Origin: Prorocentrum cordatum
Lineage: Eukaryota; Sar; Dinophyceae; Prorocentrales; Prorocentraceae
Length of the DNA: 29,510 bases
Assembly: GCA_963575745.1 (NCBI GenBank)
Contig: CAUYUJ010007464.1
Span: 17,120 to 46,629, forward strand
Reading direction: 5' to 3'
Shown: piece by piece, positions 17,771 to 26,768 of the stretch
Numbering within the stretch: the stretch's first letter is position 1
Layout: every line of letters begins with the position of its first letter
Position numbers and translations under genes: made by a program
Notes under the pieces: generated by a model
What the model was told of the DNA's origin: nothing
What the model saw: only the letters and a program-made list of their open reading frames with translations
The model's database searches: none

Positions 17771-18934
17771 ATGCGCATGATGCGATCGCTGATGTCGGCG
17801 GCTTCAGTAGGCTCGGTCCAGGGATTCCGGACTTCCACCCAGCTGACCATGCAGCAGGGGCTTGCTGGGAATGTAGGACGCCGTGCAACGGTTGGCGAGA
17901 GGTGCGCAGGTGGGAGCTGGTTGTTTTCGGATGGTTGTCCTCGTGAGCGGGTGACGAATCTCGAAGGGAATACAGTAGAGGTGGCCTTGAGTTGCTTCAG
18001 AGTTGGTGGCCGGAAGCCAGATAAGTTGGCCGATTGGAATGAAGTAGGAGCGTGTTTCATCCCAAAAGGGAGCCAGTGTGATGAGGACGACCAGTGCCGG
18101 AACGGAACATCTTGCATGTTGGATGCGGGCGGAGATGCCTACACGTGCCAGGAGGTCGCTGCTGACCACATGTTCGACACTGCCACCGCTGCGGAGGTTG
18201 CCGCTCACGTTGCTGCGATAATCCGGTCCATGGCAGAGCGTCTGTCGAATTCCGAGCTGGTGAGCGGCGTGCGACGAGCCCCTGGCGGGTTCATGGACGA
18301 CAGGTCTGGCGCCATGTCCCCTTTCGTGGCCAAGCCGGCGCTAGCAAAGCAGGCCCTTGCCGCGGTGGCGAAGTCTTTTGTGAGCGCCACGGTCAAGGGG
18401 AAAGACGCTGCCTCGCGCTCGGGTTCTCTGTTTGTGATCTCTGGAGACGGGCGCTTCCTTGCGAAGAGCGTCAGAGAGCAAGAGTACGAGGAGTTCGCCG
18501 ATCGCCTCATAGGTCCCCTGGCGCGACACGCCGATCTTGCAGGCGCAGACTGCCAGCCTGGTTCGTCGGATGCTTGCTGGGCAGAGGCAGCGCTCAATCG
18601 CACCTGCTTGAACATACCCGTGCTGGCATTCGTGCACAATGACCGATATTGGGTAGTCTTGCCGGCGAGCGCTGAACTGCGAGGTCTGGTGATTTCCCGG
18701 TCGGCGGCTGAGCTCCAACCGTTGGGCGCAGCCACATACTACGACGTGAAGCCCATTTGGGCGAAGAGTAAAGCGCGTGAGGTTTTCATGCAGGAACTTG
18801 CAGGATTGGGTATACATCCGACGGTGCCTGCTCCCAACCCCGAGATGCGGGAGCAGTGGGAGGCACTGCAGGCCACTGTGGAAGGCGACATCGATTTCGT
18901 GTCACGAGAAGGTTCAGACGATGCTCCTCTCATT
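17771..18934 (+). CDS. Gene copy 2, exon 1: cysteine-rich, probably secreted protein
   Basis: Paralogue of 1220-2391. The start gives an N-terminus MRMMRSLMSAASVGSV, a weak signal-peptide candidate, aligned to copy 1 from GFRTS onward. It carries the same Cys cluster and the same FVISGDGRFLAKS and YWVVLPASAELRG segments. Identity with copy 1 is complete at DNA level from 18368 to 18684 but clearly lower on both sides, and the C-terminal ~50 residues of the exon differ appreciably. Open reading continues to 18991 (…SGLPTFL-stop), but those residues come from the element at 18935-19140 and have no counterpart in copy 1. Function unknown; coding status strongly supported by conservation between the two copies. 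Confidence 0.82.
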
Positions 18935-19140
18935 TCGGGGAAACGTAAGACTCGAGTAAGCCGGAATTCGGGTTTGCCGACTTTTCTTTGACGAGCGCGT
19001 CCTGGATTTTGACGGTCCCGTTTTCGTGGGATGTTTGCGGCGGGAGCCCGCGTCAAATTTCAGATTGGGTATCGTCATTTTTATGATGGCCCCGTCGGGC
19101 GAACCCGAGTCCCCCGTACCCGAGTCTTTCGTCTCCCCGA
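18935..19140 (+). mobile_element. Introner-like TIR element 1 in gene copy 2 (intron)
   Basis: 206 bp with ~47-bp imperfect TIRs (TCGGGGAAACGTAAGACTCG at the left; inverted at 19094-19140) and a 5-bp TSD, TCATT (18930-18934 and 19141-19145). Removing the element and one TSD restores PLIDYSLLFEV. A GT-AG alternative also exists: donor GTAAGC at 18955 and acceptor CCCGAG ending 19123, both inside the arms. That would keep frame and leave about a dozen extra codons. RNA evidence is needed to choose. Confidence 0.8.
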
Positions 19141-19145
19141 TCATT

Positions 19146-19351
19146 GATTATTCCCTCCTCTTCGAGGTCTACGCGCCAGGCCGCAGGGTTGACATCAGCG
19201 GCAGGCACTGCGTCGAGGCGGCTTCGTGTTTTGAGGAAGACCTGGCTGCTTGCCACGTGCTTTGTGTGTCGATCATTGATTTCTTCACCAGGTTTACTCT
19301 CAATCGATGGCTGGAGAGTTGGTGGAAGAGCTTCAAGTTCCACGACTATGC
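19146..19351 (+). CDS. Gene copy 2, exon 2
   Basis: Reads DYSLLFEVYAPGRRVDISG, CVEAASCFEEDLAACHVLCVSI, then the Trp-rich NRWLESWWKSFKFHDYA. It aligns residue for residue with 3169-3372 of copy 1. The segment ends at GAC TAT GC, where the next element interrupts the Ala codon. Limits are set by removing each element plus one TSD copy; the true splice points may lie a few nucleotides away. Confidence 0.82.
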
Positions 19352-19511
19352 TTAAGTCGGGCGTGTCCCTCTACACGAGGAATACTCAAAGATAGTCCAA
19401 ACAAAATGGCCCAGGGACGATGTTTTTGATTGTTTTTGGCAATGTTTGCATTTTTGACTATTTTTAGTTTTTACTCTAGCATCCCCCTGTAGGGGGACAG
19501 GCCCGACCTAA
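19352..19511 (+). mobile_element. Introner-family TIR element 2 in gene copy 2 (intron)
   Basis: 160 bp. TIRs TTAAGTCGGGCGTGTCCC (left) and the inverse of TTAGGTCGGGCCTGTCCC (right), with a perfect 8-bp TSD GACTATGC (19344-19351, 19512-19519). Copy 1 is uninterrupted here. Stops (TTAAG gives TAA at once) mean it must be spliced for the gene to work. Candidate junctions: an AG acceptor formed by the terminal A of the element plus the first G of the TSD (19511-19512), with a non-GT donor; or GC donor (19350) to ACAG acceptor (ending 19523), in frame with loss of two codons. Confidence 0.88.
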
Positions 19512-19519
19512 GACTATGC

Positions 19520-19860
19520 ACAGAAGGTCAAGGAGCTACTGGAGTGCCCCCTGAGCCAGAGGTTTCCGTCGCCAGACGATGGCAAGGGCGGCAGCGTGAC
19601 GGCCACATGGCCGAACGGCAGCGCCGGTGACGGCGTAGTGCGGGCTGAGGTCGTTTGGCACGGATTTGGATCCTACAAACCGTCGGCTTGCACACCCTAT
19701 CTGGATATGGCATGCGGCGAACCCGTGGTGCACCAGATGGTTTTCATGAAAGACGACTGCTCGCCGCTCTTCGCGCGGCCGCGGAGCTGCTCCAGGGGGA
19801 TCTGCACGTTCCACGCCGCGGCGCGCTACCTGGACCAGTGCGGCTCCTGGATGCAGGAGT
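19520..19860 (+). CDS. Gene copy 2, exon 3
   Basis: Continues QKVKELLECPLSQRFPSPDD, then TATWPNGSAGDG (a few residues longer than copy 1), SACTPYLDMACGEPV, DDCSPLFARPRSC, GICTFHAAARYLDQCGSWMQE. All Cys and aromatic positions match 3373-3694 of copy 1. It ends within the WMQE-W codon run where the third element enters. Confidence 0.82.
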
Positions 19861-19989
19861 CTTGGCATCGCTCGGACGTGTGCATGTTTTCTCGGCGAGA
19901 ACCATCGAGGACCATCCTGGACCATCGAGCAAAAAGAACACGCACGAAACCGGAAAATGCACGGGAAAGGGGCGTCCGCGCGACGGCAA
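19861..19989 (+). mobile_element. Introner-like TIR element 3 in gene copy 2 (intron)
   Basis: 129 bp with imperfect ~17-bp TIRs (TTGGCATCGCTCGGACG versus inverted TTGCCGTCGCGCGGACG) and a perfect 8-bp TSD GCAGGAGT (19853-19860, 19990-19997). Cutting after GCAG in both TSD copies gives a GA-AG intron with AG|G acceptor, a pattern known in dinoflagellates. The interior has 'ACCATCGAG' repeats. Absent from copy 1. Confidence 0.83.
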
Positions 19990-19997
19990 GCAGGAGT

Positions 19998-20059
19998 GGT
20001 GCCGGCAGAAGCTCTACACCTACAACGCCAACGTGATGGGATACGTGCGGCCGAGGTAG
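19998..20059 (+). CDS. Gene copy 2, exon 4 (C-terminus)
   Basis: Reads WCRQKLYTYNANVMGYVRPR and stops at TAG 20057-20059, aligned to WCQKAIADYNALQRPSI of copy 1. This tail is the least conserved part of the pair. With the three elements removed the four exons total 1773 nt (591 codons with stop). Confidence 0.78.
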
Positions 20060-20075
20060 GCGGCAGCCTGCAGGG

Positions 20076-20150
20076 CAGCGCCGGCGTGCGCCGACAACAG
20101 GTGGGCAGGGCGCCGACAGCAGGTGGGCAGTGCGCCGACAACGGGTGAGA
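20076..20150. repeat. 24-bp tandem repeat just after gene copy 2
   Basis: Three units of 'GCGCCGACAACAGGTGGGCAG' type with small changes, possibly in the 3' UTR. Confidence 0.8.
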
Positions 20151-20164
20151 GCGGGACCCCGCCC

Positions 20165-20400
20165 CACGTCCTCCTCTTGCACCTCGTCCTCCTCCTCGTC
20201 CTCGTCCTCGCCGTCCTCCTCCTCCTCCTCCTCCTCCTCCTCCTCCTCCTCCTCCCCCTCCTCCTCCTCCTCCTCCTCCTCCTCCTCCTCCTCCTCCTCC
20301 TCCTCCTCCTCCTCCTCCTGCAAGAAGCCACCAACTGGCGTCCTCCTCCTCGTCCGCGTCCTCGTCGTCCTCCTCGTCGTCCTCGTCGTCCTCGTCCTCT
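20165..20400. repeat. (TCC)n/(GTCC)n tract with a unique 21-nt insert
   Basis: A long pyrimidine run broken at about 20320-20340 by a unique stretch that reappears inverted at 22973. 20401-20930 is unassigned. Confidence 0.9.
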
Positions 20401-20924
20401 GGCTTCTGTTAATCAGCACCCCCTGGTGTAGCATACCCCCGCCACGCCGTCCTGCGAGGATGGTAACCGTGAGGGCCTCAACGACCCAGGCCGCCGACCC
20501 TGAAGGGGGAGCCGCAGGCGTCTGGGAGGCAGGGAACCGAAGGGGAAGCTTCTGCCAGGGAGGGGTGCGCCCCCACGGGGGAGATGGTAACTTGGGTTGG
20601 GATGCCACTCCTGGCAGGTGGCCTTCAGCATCGTCGCTGGTGCGTGTAGCCACTGTCGCAGGCCAGCCAGCACGATTCCGCGCAGGTCCGCTGCCTCCAG
20701 CTCCATCGGGCTCCGTCGTAGGCTCCTTCCAGCTTCGTCTTGCTCAACGGCCCCCCCCCGCCCGGAGCGAGCTCCATAGCCTCTTGTCGCTCCCCTCCGG
20801 GAGCTGCCTGCCGAGCCTGGGCTCTCGCCCGCGCTCGCGCGGCCTCGCCGGAGGGCCGGGAGACGGGCCCGCTCCGTGGCCCTCTCCCCTCTGGCGCTCG
20901 CCGCGCGCTCCGCAGCACCGCGCC

Positions 20925-20929
<5 letters not shown>

Positions 20930-20957
<28 letters not shown>

Positions 20958-21262
20958 GAGGCGGAGGAGGAGAGGAGGAGAGGAGGAGGAGAGGAGGGAG
21001 GAGGAGGAGCAGGAGCAGGAGGGCAGGAGCAGGAGGGCAGGAGGAAGGAGGAGGAGGAGGAGGGAGGAGGAGAGGAGTAGGAGAGGAGGAGGAGGAGAGA
21101 GGAGGAGGAGGAAGGAGGAGGAGGAGGAGGAGGAGTGGAGGAGGAGAGGAAGGAGGAGGGGGGGGAGGAGGAGGAGAGGAGGAGGAGGAGGAGGAGGAGG
21201 AGGAGGAGGAGGAGGAGGAGGAGGCAGGAGGAGGAGGAGGAGGAGGAGGAGGAGGAGGCCTG
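20930..21262. repeat. (GGA)n tract, about 0.33 kb
   Basis: Almost pure purine with GGAGCA and GGGCAGGAGCA interruptions. All long ORFs here are poly-Glu/Gly/Arg artefacts. 21263-21400 is unassigned. Confidence 0.93.
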
Positions 21263-21410
21263 GCGCGGAGGCTGCCGCAGAGGGTCGGCTGCCCAAGGTC
21301 GCCCGAGGGGGCGCGACGAGGACCGCGCTGCGCGCACCGTGGGGCTTTTGGGCCGGAGGGTGCGGCGGAGAGGCGTCTGCCACCGGGGAGGGCGGTGCGG
21401 GGGCAGGAGG

Positions 21411-21583
21411 TCACCACCTACCAAACCACCCCAACCCAACCCGAAGGCTTCAATTTGCCCTCCATTTCCAGTGGGGGGGGGTAGGGGAAAGTTGAAAAAA
21501 CACATGGAACCCGTACCCCCCCAACCCGAAATTCGGGTCAAATTCGGGTCTTCAGGTTGGGTTGGGGTGGTCTGGTAGGTAGT
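21411..21583. mobile_element. TIR element, ACCACCCCAACCCAACCC family, copy 2
   Basis: Same arms and interior as 16003-16173. Flanked by CAGGAGG (21404-21410 and 21584-21590), a 7-bp TSD candidate. Immediately after, a 27-bp unit (CAGGAGGGTGAAGGCGCGGC...) is tandemly duplicated at 21584-21637. Confidence 0.85.
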
Positions 21584-21744
21584 CAGGAGGGTGAAGGCGC
21601 GGCTCGCGGGCAGGAGGGTGAAGGCGCGGCTCGCGGGGCGCGGCGCGCGAGGCCGGGTGGCCAAGGCTTCGCTGCAGGTGGTCGGCTTCGCACGTGCGGC
21701 CCCGCTCGAGCGCCGCAAGGACAGAGCGATCTGAGGGCCTGGCG

Positions 21745-21913
21745 TAACGTCGGACACGTCCCCTCTACAGGAGGAATGGTTCAAAACATAGTCAAACAAA
21801 TAGTCTGGGGACGTCTTTTTTGTTTCTACTGTTTTGGATCAGCTTCGGGCACTTGTCGACTATCTTTTGTTCTTCGTCCAAGATCCGCCTGTAGGGGGAC
21901 ACGCCCGACCCAA
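21745..21913 (+). mobile_element. Introner-family TIR element, copy 3
   Basis: Starts TAACGTCGGACACGTCCCC and ends GGGGGACACGCCCGACCCAA. Perfect 8-bp TSD GCCTGGCG (21737-21744, 21914-21921). Interior AATAGTCTGGGGACG as in the split copy at 8424. 21922-22335 is unassigned. Confidence 0.88.
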
Positions 21914-22338
21914 GCCTGGCGCCGAGTCCACTCGCGCAGGTCCTGTGCTCTCTTGAGAACGCGAGGTTGGGTTTCCCTTGGGGCCAAGGTGCTCCGCCTC
22001 TGGGCCTCGGGTTTTCTTTTTTGCCTCCTGGAGCTTTGCTCTGCAAGGGGACGGCCCTCGTAGGCCCTCTGGCTTCGGCCCAGAGGTGGCCTCGGGCTTT
22101 GGCGCCTCAGTGGTGCCCCTCCAGCCTTTCTAGGCCCCGCAGAACCAGAACCAGCACCAGACCTTTGCTGCCGCTCCCGGCCCTTGGCCCGCGTGCCATT
22201 GGCGGCAGCCCGCAGCCCGGCCTCACGGGTGTGAGCAGGTGGTCGTCCGTCGAGCGCCTCGCACCTTGCGGCGCGGCCGGGCGGGTCGACACGGGCCGGG
22301 TCCCCCGCGGGGGCGCGAAGACCCCAGCCACCCACCCG

Positions 22339-22430
22339 CAGCTCGTCCTCCTCCTCGTCCTCCTCCTCCTCCTCCTCCTCCTCGTCCTCCTCCTCGTCCT
22401 CCTCCTCCTCCTCGTCCTCCTCCTCCTCGC
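22339..22430. repeat. (TCC)n/(GTCC)n tract
   Basis: CTCGTCCTCCTCCTC units. Followed at about 22580-22612 by (TCCC) and (CT)n runs. 22620-22970 is unassigned. Confidence 0.9.
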
Positions 22431-22972
22431 GCGCGTCGCGGTCTGGGCCAGCGCGGCTGACCTGCTCTGAGGACATGGCGCGAGGGCGCGAGGGCGCGGA
22501 GGCACTCGCGCGTCGCGGCGCGCGATGCTCGAAGCAAGATGACCTTGGTAGATGAAGAGATCCCTCGTTCACGCTCCTCCCCTCTCCCTCTCCCTCTCTC
22601 TCTCTCTCTCTCCCTTTTGGAGCAGGAAACGTGATCGTACCGAGATCACGTTGTCTGGCTGCCTGGTATCGCACGGCTTCAGGCCCCTGCCTTGAGGCCC
22701 AGATAGTTGACCCGGGCTCTGATTCGCCGACCGTGCATCACAGCGTTCTATGTTAGCATCAGCATCTCTCTTTCCCATCCAGGTTGTTTTGGTCCCGCTC
22801 ATTTCTCTCGCCCCCTGAAGCTCGAGCTTGATGAAAGGACAGTTCAATGCGTATCCATGATCACTTGAGCCTGTATCCGAACCTTCGCCTATGGTGAATC
22901 CCCCCCTTTCTGCAGGTTGTGGCCGGCCAGCGTTCTTCCGCCGGTTGCTGTGGCGCATCCGGGACGCCGCAC

Positions 22973-23278
22973 CGCCAGTTGGTGGCTTCTTGCAGGAGGA
23001 GGAGGAGGAGGCGGAGGAGGTGGAGGAGAAGGCGGAGGAGGAGGAGGAGGAGGAGAAAGAGGAGGTGGAGGAAGAGGAGGAGGAGGAGGAGGAGGAGGAG
23101 GAGGCGGAGGAGGGGAGGAGGAGGAGGAGGAGAGGAGCCCGCGCAAGAAAAAGGAAGAGGAGGAGGAGGAGGCGGAGGAGGAGGAGAAGGAGGAGATGGA
23201 CGAGGGAGGAGGAGGAGGAGGAGGAGGAGGAGGAGGAGGAGGAGGAGGAGGAGGAGGAGGAGAAGAGAGGAGGAGGAG
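22973..23278. repeat. (GGA)n tract with a unique 21-nt edge
   Basis: The first 21 nt (CGCCAGTTGGTGGCTTCTTG + C) are the exact inverse of 20320-20340, and the match continues into the GGA run. The rest is GGA/GGC purine repeat. Confidence 0.9.
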
Positions 23279-23452
23279 CACCAGCGGCGGCTGAAGGGGC
23301 GGCAGGGAGGCTCGCGAGAGAATGGCCTGCCCGGTCCGTGCGGGTTTCCGCCTGGCCCGCACGCGGGCTCGGCACCGTCAAAGGTAAGCTGCACGGAGTT
23401 GCGACGATCAAGCAGTGGCGAAGCGTCCTGGCTCGCCTATAGTTAGGCCTAT

Positions 23453-23512
23453 GATGTTCCAACCTTTTTTAGCCTTGATCACCAGAAAGAAGTTCGAGCG
23501 CCAGAAGAAAAT
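23453..23512. repeat. Dispersed repeat, copy 1 (GATGTTCCAACC)
   Basis: About 60 bp shared with 24744-24805: GATGTTCCAACC, AGCCTTGATCAC, AGAAAGAA, TTCGAGC. Identity of the parent repeat unknown. Confidence 0.75.
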
Positions 23513-23663
23513 ACCGAAACTCGAGGGTTTTCACGTGTCGGGCCCTGGGGGACACTTGCCCGACACTGTTTCGACACTCTTTTGACACTCTTTTGACACT
23601 TTTCTGGGTGCTCGGAATTATTTCTGGGATGTGGTCCTTAAGTAGGATGGGAACAACATAACC

Positions 23664-23835
23664 ATAGGCCTACCAAAGCGTGTTCTAATAATCTTTTTGC
23701 GATGTGCACGAAATGTTCGTAGAACAGTTCTGGCCGAGGCTGTCTTGTTTCAACACATCGGGTTAATGTTCTAAGAACACGGCTTTTGCTCTTGGAACAA
23801 TTTGGGATTCTAAGAACATTCCGTGGTAGGCCTAT
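23664..23835. mobile_element. TIR element (MITE-like), about 172 bp
   Basis: ATAGGCCTACCA at the left and its inverse TGGTAGGCCTAT at the right, with a second paired TGTTCT/AGAACA block just inside. The AT-richer interior repeats 'GTTCTAAGAAC' motifs. Confidence 0.65.
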
Positions 23836-24104
23836 CGGAGTGTTGGGACGGTCGGCCCTTGCTCAAGACAACGTATGTGTCTTGTTCATCGTGCCAGAAA
23901 CAGAGCTGTCTCCAACGTTTTTGGCTGCGGACGATCCCCTGAATATCATGCTTGCGACGCTGTGAGCTTGATGCTCGTGTGTGGTATGCGTCTTGATGCC
24001 GCGTGGCTCTGACAAGCCGAGGAATAGGACGATCAGCAGCTGCATGGTGGCACTGACGCCAAGGCCTCGAAACATGGTGTACATACGCTTCCAGTGATTC
24101 CTTC

Positions 24105-24250
24105 CCCCCCGGGAGGGGGGAGGGAGGAGAGAATGGGGGAGAAGGGGGTGGACGGGAGGGGAAAGAAGAGGGTAGAGGAGAGGAGGAGGGTGTAGGAGAG
24201 GAGGAGGAGGAGGAGGAGGAGGAGGAGGAGGAGGAGGAGGAGGAGGAGGC
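24105..24250. repeat. (GGA)n tract
   Basis: G-rich lead then pure GGA. The preceding 23836-24100 is unassigned. Confidence 0.9.
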
Positions 24251-24433
24251 GAATCGTTGCGTTGAGTCTCCGGGGCATCCGCAGAGCGCCGCGGCGGCCA
24301 AAATGCCCGACAGGTGGAGACGAGGGAGCCTGGCGCCTGTCCAAGCTGCTGGTGCTCGCCAAGGCCCCCCCCGCGACGGGTCTCAAAGCCAGGTCGCTCT
24401 CGCCTGAGGGGTGGTCGCTGCCGAGCACGAGTC

Positions 24434-24630
24434 TAGGGGAACGAAGAATGACATAAACATGAACACTCGGAGGTCCGCGCGGCTTTCCGGATCGGCGCTC
24501 GACCCCCCTCCTTGGCGCGCGGAGCGCGCCAGGGGCGGCGCCAGAGGCGCTCCCAGGGGGGTCCAGCGCGGATCCGAGAAGTCCGCGCGGACCTCCGAGT
24601 TTTTATGTTTATGTCACTCTTCGTTCCCTT
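24434..24630. mobile_element. Long-TIR element, GTCCGCGCGG family, copy 1
   Basis: About 75-bp arms (GGGGAACGAAGAATGACATA... and inverse) around a GGCGCGCGGAGCGCGCC palindrome. The nearly identical 22-nt words 24412-24433 and 24637-24658 flank it. Confidence 0.85.
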
Positions 24631-24743
24631 GTGAGATGGTCGCTGCCGTGCACGAGTCGGCTTCGTGAGCTCGAGTTCCTCTAGGGAGTCCCTGCGGAAG
24701 TTTCGGGGGAAGCGCCTGATTCCCGCGACGCCTCTGGTGTTAC

Positions 24744-24805
24744 GATGTTCCAACCTGCACCAGCCTTGATCACAAGAAAGAATTTCGAGCACCAAGAAAG
24801 TAACC
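24744..24805. repeat. Dispersed repeat, copy 2 (GATGTTCCAACC)
   Basis: Partner of 23453-23512. 24806-25300 shows nothing identifiable. Confidence 0.75.
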
Positions 24806-25304
24806 CAGTGTCCCGGATAATAAATCATCCCCCCACTTCCGCGTTCCAGTTGAGGAGCTGCGCGAAGCCGGCAGTGGGGCTTGAACGGGAGGCGATCTCC
24901 CGAATATAACAAGTTCGCATTGGAGGGTGACACCGGAGTTGCCAGGATGGCGTTGCTGGGGAAGGCACGGAGGGACGAAAGAGGGGGTTACAGCAGAAAC
25001 CCATGCCAAGCAACACCCTGCTTGCCTCCAGGGTGCCCTGGGTTTCTTGGGCTTCGATGGTTCTGCCATGTAAAGCGTGCCGTTCCCACACCCAACATCA
25101 AGGGACGTCCTGGGGTCTCAGGCCTGGGTGTCTTGTGGACGGTTTCTTGTGGTCGAGCTCTTGCGGTGAGCGACGAGGCCATCGAATGGCAGCGGTGCCC
25201 CTCGGAGGGCCTGGTCTCGGCGCCTAGGCCGAGCAGCGGCGCCGTCGTTGTCGTGGCTCTCGGCGGCGGTGCCATGCCCGAGCTGGGCCGTCGACCCTCG
25301 GGGC

Positions 25305-25675
25305 CCCTCCTCCTCCTCCTCCTCCTCCTCCTCCTCCTCCTCCTCCTCCTCCTCCTCCTCCTCCTCCTCCTCCTCCTCCTGCTCCTCCTCCTCCTCCCCC
25401 TCCTCCTCCCCCATCCTCCTCCCAGCCCCTTCCTCTCCTCCTCCTCACTCCTCCTCCTCCTCCTCCCTCCTCCCCCTCCTCTTCTTCCTCCTCCTCCTCC
25501 GCCTCCTCCTCCTCCTCCTCGTTTTCTACCTCCTCCTCCTCCTCCTCCTCCTCTTCCTCCTCCGCCTCGCCTCCTCCTCCTCCTCCTCCTCCTACTCCTC
25601 CTTCTCCTCCTCCTCCTCCTCCTCGCTCCTCCTCCTCCTCCTCCTCCTCCTCCTCCTCCTCCTCCTCCTCCTCCC
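25305..25675. repeat. (TCC)n tract, about 0.37 kb
   Basis: Long pyrimidine run with GCTCC and TTTTCTA interruptions. Confidence 0.95.
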
Positions 25676-25698
25676 CCATCTGCCCGAGAAGAACTGCT

Positions 25699-25975
25699 TG
25701 GGAGGAGGAGGAGGAGGAGGAGGAGGACCTCGACGGGGCGCGGGCGGATCGGGTAGGTGCGGAGGAGGTTCGACGGGGAGGAGAGAGAGGAGGGCTCCGA
25801 CGGGGTGCAGGAGGAGGAGGAGGAGGAGGAGGAGGAGGAGGAGCATTAGGAGGACTTCGAGGAGGTGCCGGAGGAGCGAACGTGTGGAGGAGACCCGAGT
25901 CAGAGGAGGAGGATTTCGGAGAGGTGCATGGGGAGAGGGAGGACTTCGAAGAGGTGCAGAAGGTATGGAGGACTT
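25699..25975. repeat. (GGA)n tract facing the preceding (TCC)n tract
   Basis: GGA runs with GACTTCGAGGAGGTGC-type units at the 3' end (GAGGACTTCGA recurs). With 25305-25675 it could fold back over several hundred bases. 25976-26220 is unassigned. Confidence 0.88.
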
Positions 25976-26225
25976 CGAAGCGGTGCAGGACAATCGAATG
26001 ATCAAACACCGCGTAGGCATAGCTTTCGAGGGTCCGCGCGGATGCCTTGGGCGGTGGAAGTTTGTGTGTGTGCTGTGTAGTTGTGTTTTGCGATCCTAAA
26101 GGACGGCGTCGATCACCACGCGACTGATTGACAGACGTAACAAGGAGCGATCTCGGACACGGGGCAGTGTCAGGACGAGGTTCGCACCTGTATATACACG
26201 CGTACATGAATTCGCATGGGAGTTC

Positions 26226-26245
26226 GAGAGAGAGAGAGAGAGAGC
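26226..26245. repeat. (GA)n microsatellite
   Basis: GAGAGA run. A short (CA)n lies at about 26419-26435. The rest of 26246-26700 is unassigned. Confidence 0.85.
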
Positions 26246-26702
26246 GAATCACGCGAGCGTTCGTAATATGATAGCGGCCTCACGAATTGGGGGGGCACAT
26301 TCATGTACGTCGCCGAGCGAGTACGTTCTTTTTGGGTTTCCTGGTGATTGCGCTGAGCATGCTTGACGTTCTGACCACATGATTGCACACGAGGTCGGGC
26401 TCAGACATCGGCTTCTGCCACACACACACACACACATCAGCATCGCAAGTACGGCCCTACTGGTACACAGGTGACACCCTCGTTGCTCATGTATTGTTCG
26501 TGGCTCCATGGCAACGGCACGGATGACATGCATTCGCTTCTTTCTTCGACTGCTACCCCATCTCGGGAGACTGTTTCTGTTTAGGGTCCGGCGAGAACCC
26601 GGGGCATCGGACTTGCACCCCCTCCCTCCCTCGCCTCCCAGGATCACCCAACCCTGCCGGTGGTGCAGGTCCGTGGCGGGGGGGGGCGCGGGCGTATGCA
26701 AG

Positions 26703-26768
26703 GCTGCCCACAGCGCGAGGGTCAGGTGATCAACCGGACCCCTCCTCCCCTCCCCCGGGATAACCCGG
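26703..26768. repeat. 66-bp direct repeat, copy 1
   Basis: GCTGCCCACAGCGCGAGGGT through GGGATAACCCGG. Copy 2 is 27027-27092 with about ten differences. A second pair (GAGAGCGAGCGAGC) follows each block at about 26990 and 27232. Confidence 0.8.

Noticed and set aside
20744-21799. Ser/Pro/Leu- or Glu/Gly/Arg-rich ORFs over GGA tracts
   Set aside because: Low-complexity translation of purine repeats; the same pattern appears at every such tract in the window.
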